Source: Desulfobacterales bacterium | Lineage (GTDB): Bacteria > Desulfobacterota > Desulfobacteria > Desulfobacterales > UBA2174_A | DNA length: 5,529 bases | Direction of reading: 5' to 3' | NCBI GenBank assembly: GCA_025454075.1 | Contig: JALOPD010000400.1 | Location: 1-5,529 of the forward strand | Shown here: positions 4,708-5,529 of the stretch, piece after piece | Numbering within the stretch: the first letter of the stretch is position 1 | Layout: the number at the start of each line of letters is the position of its first letter | The notes under the pieces: model-generated | Told to the model about the DNA's origin: nothing | Database searches by the model: none | What the model saw: the letters and a program-made list of their open reading frames with translations, nothing else | Made by a program: the position numbers and the translations under genes

Positions 4708-5529
4708 GAGGCCATATACGGCAGCGTGTTGGCGCCGTTGGGCATGACCGTGACCGAGGGGTTCCGCCGGCCGCACAGCTCGTAGGCCTTGGCGAGCGCC
4801 TCCTCGATGCTGGCCGCCGGGATCAGTCCGGCGCGGCGCGCCAGATCGGCGTTGTCCGGGCGGGTGAGCAGGATGGTGGGGCTCTGGCGGCAGTATTCGC
4901 GGGTGATCAGGGCGCACCAGCCGGCGATGGTGTAGTCGGCGCGCAGCGCGCGGTCGTGCGCCTCGATGGTGGGATGGTCGAACCAGCGGAAGTACTCCAG
5001 CGGCTCGCGGATGTCCGGGCATTCAGACAGGATCACGGACACTCCGCCGTCCTTGACGGCCTGCACGGCGTTGTCCATGGTCTTGGTCGTCTGGTAGAGG
5101 TTGATGTCCTTGGGATATCCTCCCGCCGTGGCGATGACGATGTCGGCCTTTTCCTGGATCTCGACGCCGTAGATCGCGTCCACCTGCTGCGTGGCCCGGC
5201 GCCAGGCCGACACCCAGTTGCCGGCGTACACCCCGCAGATCTCCCCGTCCAGGTTGGGGACCACGTTGACGATGAAGTCCGGCCGGACGAGGGCGGCGCA
5301 TTCCATCATGTCTTCGTGCGCCGGATTGCCGTCGGTCCGCTTGGACTGCGCCAGCCGGCTGCGGCCGGCGCCGGCTTCGGGCTCCAGCGACCAGAGGTGG
5401 CAGGCCTGGATGGTGGTGTTGGAGCAGATCCCGGGCATCACGCTCTTGCGGCCGCCGCCATAGCCGACCATGTAATGGTAGATGACCCCGCCGGTCAGCA
5501 CGAGCCGGTCGGCCTCGAGGGCGATATGG
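4695..5529 (-). CDS. larA: LarA-family nickel-pincer racemase (lactate racemase-like), N-terminus beyond the window
   Basis: The minus-strand frame is open from the right edge and gives 277 residues ending at TGA 4695-4697. LarA proteins are about 420 residues, so the N-terminal third or so is missing. Counting from the first complete codon, H18-(x9)-K28 in YHYMVGYGGGRKS matches L. plantarum LarA H174 (catalytic) and K184, which is covalently linked to the nickel-pincer nucleotide. H44, sixteen residues after that lysine, matches the nickel ligand H200. YQTTK at 145-149 supplies Q146 and K149, matching Q295 and K298. These residues support an active nickel-pincer enzyme that racemises lactate or another 2-hydroxy acid; the substrate cannot be told from this part. 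The larB/C/E cofactor genes are not in the window. The ending TLPYMASGRR lies where the family normally ends. It converges on the ferredoxin gene with no gap. The substrate assignment is uncertain, so the gene symbol refers to the family. Confidence 0.9.
   Translation of the reverse strand, partial: HIALEADRLVLTGGVIYHYMVGYGGGRKSVMPGICSNTTIQACHLWSLEPEAGAGRSRLAQSKRTDGNPAHEDMMECAALVRPDFIVNVVPNLDGEICGVYAGNWVSAWRRATQQVDAIYGVEIQEKADIVIATAGGYPKDINLYQTTKTMDNAVQAVKDGGVSVILSECPDIREPLEYFRWFDHPTIEAHDRALRADYTIAGWCALITREYCRQSPTILLTRPDNADLARRAGLIPAASIEEALAKAYELCGRRNPSVTVMPNGANTLPYMASGRR

Noticed and set aside
4695..5529. Plus-strand open frame continuing from the ferredoxin through the whole larA region as a dual-coding gene
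   Set aside because: The frame is in codon register with larA, so stops would require larA codons TTA, CTA or TCA, which GC-rich genes rarely use. The openness is explained by bias, and the translation shows no domain.

Overview
The window is GC-rich, roughly two thirds G+C over most genes, and its gene families are typical of strict anaerobes. Two ferredoxin-containing MinD-type ATPases, NifX/Orp-family carriers, an IscU-like scaffold, an FmdB-type zinc ribbon, a Tat-exported multi-cluster ferredoxin and a LarA-family racemase together suggest a Desulfobacterota (deltaproteobacterial) sulfate reducer or syntroph. This placement is inferred from gene content, with no marker gene to confirm it.

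Positions 1-3219 (+) form a tight, probably cotranscribed cluster. It starts with the C-terminal part of a NifX-family protein (1-309). Two successive MinD-superfamily ATPases follow, each with an inserted two-cluster ferredoxin domain (306-1193 and 1186-2103). Next come a second NifX-family gene that is broken by a small deletion (2134-2486), a NifU/IscU-like Fe-S scaffold (2538-2972) and a small FmdB-type zinc ribbon (2959-3219). Overlaps of 4, 8 and 14 nt link several of these genes. The set resembles the Desulfovibrio orange-protein (ORP) and MinD neighbourhoods, with an IscU-like scaffold added. Together it looks like an ATP-driven module that builds or moves an Fe-S or mixed-metal cluster.

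Positions 3299-3688 (+) encode a stand-alone response-regulator receiver domain. It has a degenerate active site and clearly lower G+C than its neighbours. The 196-nt gap after it (3689-3884) holds a long imperfect inverted repeat at 3698-3831.

Positions 3885-4694 (+) encode a Tat-exported ferredoxin of the HybA/DmsB type with four cysteine groups. Its frame has no stop codon and runs antisense into the convergent larA gene on the minus strand (4695-5529, cut by the window edge). This stopless tail-to-tail junction, with a short inverted repeat exactly on it, points to a rearrangement or an assembly chimera.

The points most worth checking are the deletion in the second NifX gene, the ferredoxin/larA junction, the 134-nt inverted repeat, and the cluster itself as a possible metallocluster assembly system.
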